From JBJXGC01 sp046154545 (lineage in GTDB: Bacteria; Chloroflexota; Dehalococcoidia; Tepidiformales; Tepidiformaceae), in assembly GCA_046154545.1 (NCBI GenBank), contig JBJXGC010000156.1, positions 1 through 31,676 of the forward strand: 31,676 nt of DNA, in the 5' to 3' direction. This document shows, piece by piece, positions 31,461 to 31,676 of this stretch. The first letter of the stretch is position 1. Every line of letters starts with the position of its first letter. Below the pieces are notes generated by a model. That model saw only the letters and a list, made by a program, of their open reading frames with translations. It made no database searches and was not told where the DNA came from. The position numbers and the translations under genes were made by a program.

Positions 31461-31676
31461 TCAGGTCTGCCGCTTTCGCCGGCTCAGCGCGAAGCCAGCA
31501 ACGGCCCCGGCGGCTCCCAGCCCACCCACGATCGCCCCCAGGACAAGGGGCGGGGAGATTCCGTCCCCGTCAGCAGGTTGCGGCGGTGAGGGGGTCAGCG
31601 CCGCCGGGGGGGTGCCGGTGGGGGCCGGTTGGGCGGTCTCGTTTGGGGCGGCGGGCGTGAGGCGAATGTCGTCGGT
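31461..31676 (-). CDS. C-terminus of a tail-anchored surface protein (start outside window)
   Basis: An open frame on the minus strand runs from the window edge to a TGA at 31461 (71 codons visible). It is Pro/Ala/Thr-rich (QPAPTGTPPAALTPSPPQPA), then a membrane helix (about LVLGAIVGGLGAAGAVAGFAL) and a basic tail SRRKRQT. This is the shape of a type I surface protein: extracellular part, proline-rich stalk, single helix, positive stop. No LPXTG motif precedes the helix, so sortase processing is not indicated. The rest of the protein is not visible. Confidence 0.7.
   Translation of the reverse strand, partial: TDDIRLTPAAPNETAQPAPTGTPPAALTPSPPQPADGDGISPPLVLGAIVGGLGAAGAVAGFALSRRKRQT

Noticed and set aside
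31461..31676. LPXTG sorting signal in the partial surface protein
   Set aside because: The helix and basic tail are present but no LPXTG-like pentapeptide precedes them.

Overview
The window is GC-rich bacterial chromosome dominated by one long leftward (minus-strand) flagellar gene cluster. Several traits suggest a Gram-positive-like (monoderm) member of the Chloroflexota, perhaps near Dehalococcoidia or Thermomicrobia. These are flagellar genes without L- or P-ring genes, FlbD-motA-motB-fliL order, paired flgF/flgG-type rod genes, NarL-type regulation, sortases, an LPETG surface protein, and lipoproteins with Thr-Pro-rich linkers. The phylum is an inference; no rRNA or marker gene is present to confirm it.

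Layout. Positions 1-1573 (plus strand) hold the end of a DppB-type and a complete DppC-type peptide ABC permease, followed by a palindromic element and a strong hairpin terminator. Position 1760 to about 3015 (minus) is a monocistronic flagellin gene with a good sigma-28 type promoter and a leader hairpin. From 20953 down to 3322 (minus) runs a nearly gapless operon, in order of transcription: flbD, motA, motB, fliL, fliY/fliN, fliO, fliP, fliQ, fliR, flhB, flhA, flhF, a YcgR/PilZ gene, a small membrane gene, fliA (sigma-28), a SwrB-like gene, an LPETG surface protein, flgF-type, flgG-type, flgM, flgN, flgK, flgL. Many junctions are 1-4 base overlaps, so translation is probably coupled. Upstream lie a NarL/LuxR response regulator (21188-21982), a small ABM-domain protein, a small zinc-ribbon protein with a long structured leader, and a GalE-like sugar-nucleotide epimerase (23399-24313).

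Positions 24424 to 31676 (minus) form a cell-surface block: a zinc-ribbon membrane protein, a Thr/Pro-rich lipoprotein, a large secreted protein with five tandem IPT/TIG repeats, a secreted protein with a signal peptide, two paralogous sortases, and the C-terminus of another tail-anchored surface protein.

How it works together. The operon supplies the export gate (FliOPQR-FlhAB), stator (MotAB, FliL), rotor/switch component (FliY-like), distal rod and hook-filament junction (FlgF/G, FlgK/L with chaperone FlgN), a c-di-GMP brake candidate (PilZ) and the FliA/FlgM checkpoint that should time flagellin expression. FlgB/C/E, FliE-K, FliM, FliG, FliD, FliS and FlhG are not in the window and must lie elsewhere or be absent. 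The most unusual points are a sortase-type wall protein embedded in the motility operon with sortases about 22 kb away, an FlhF whose GTPase motifs are degraded, a FliP with a lipoprotein-type signal, a SwrB-like protein after fliA, and a palindromic CAGGG-N4-CCCTG operator candidate upstream of the response regulator with related half-sites near other genes.
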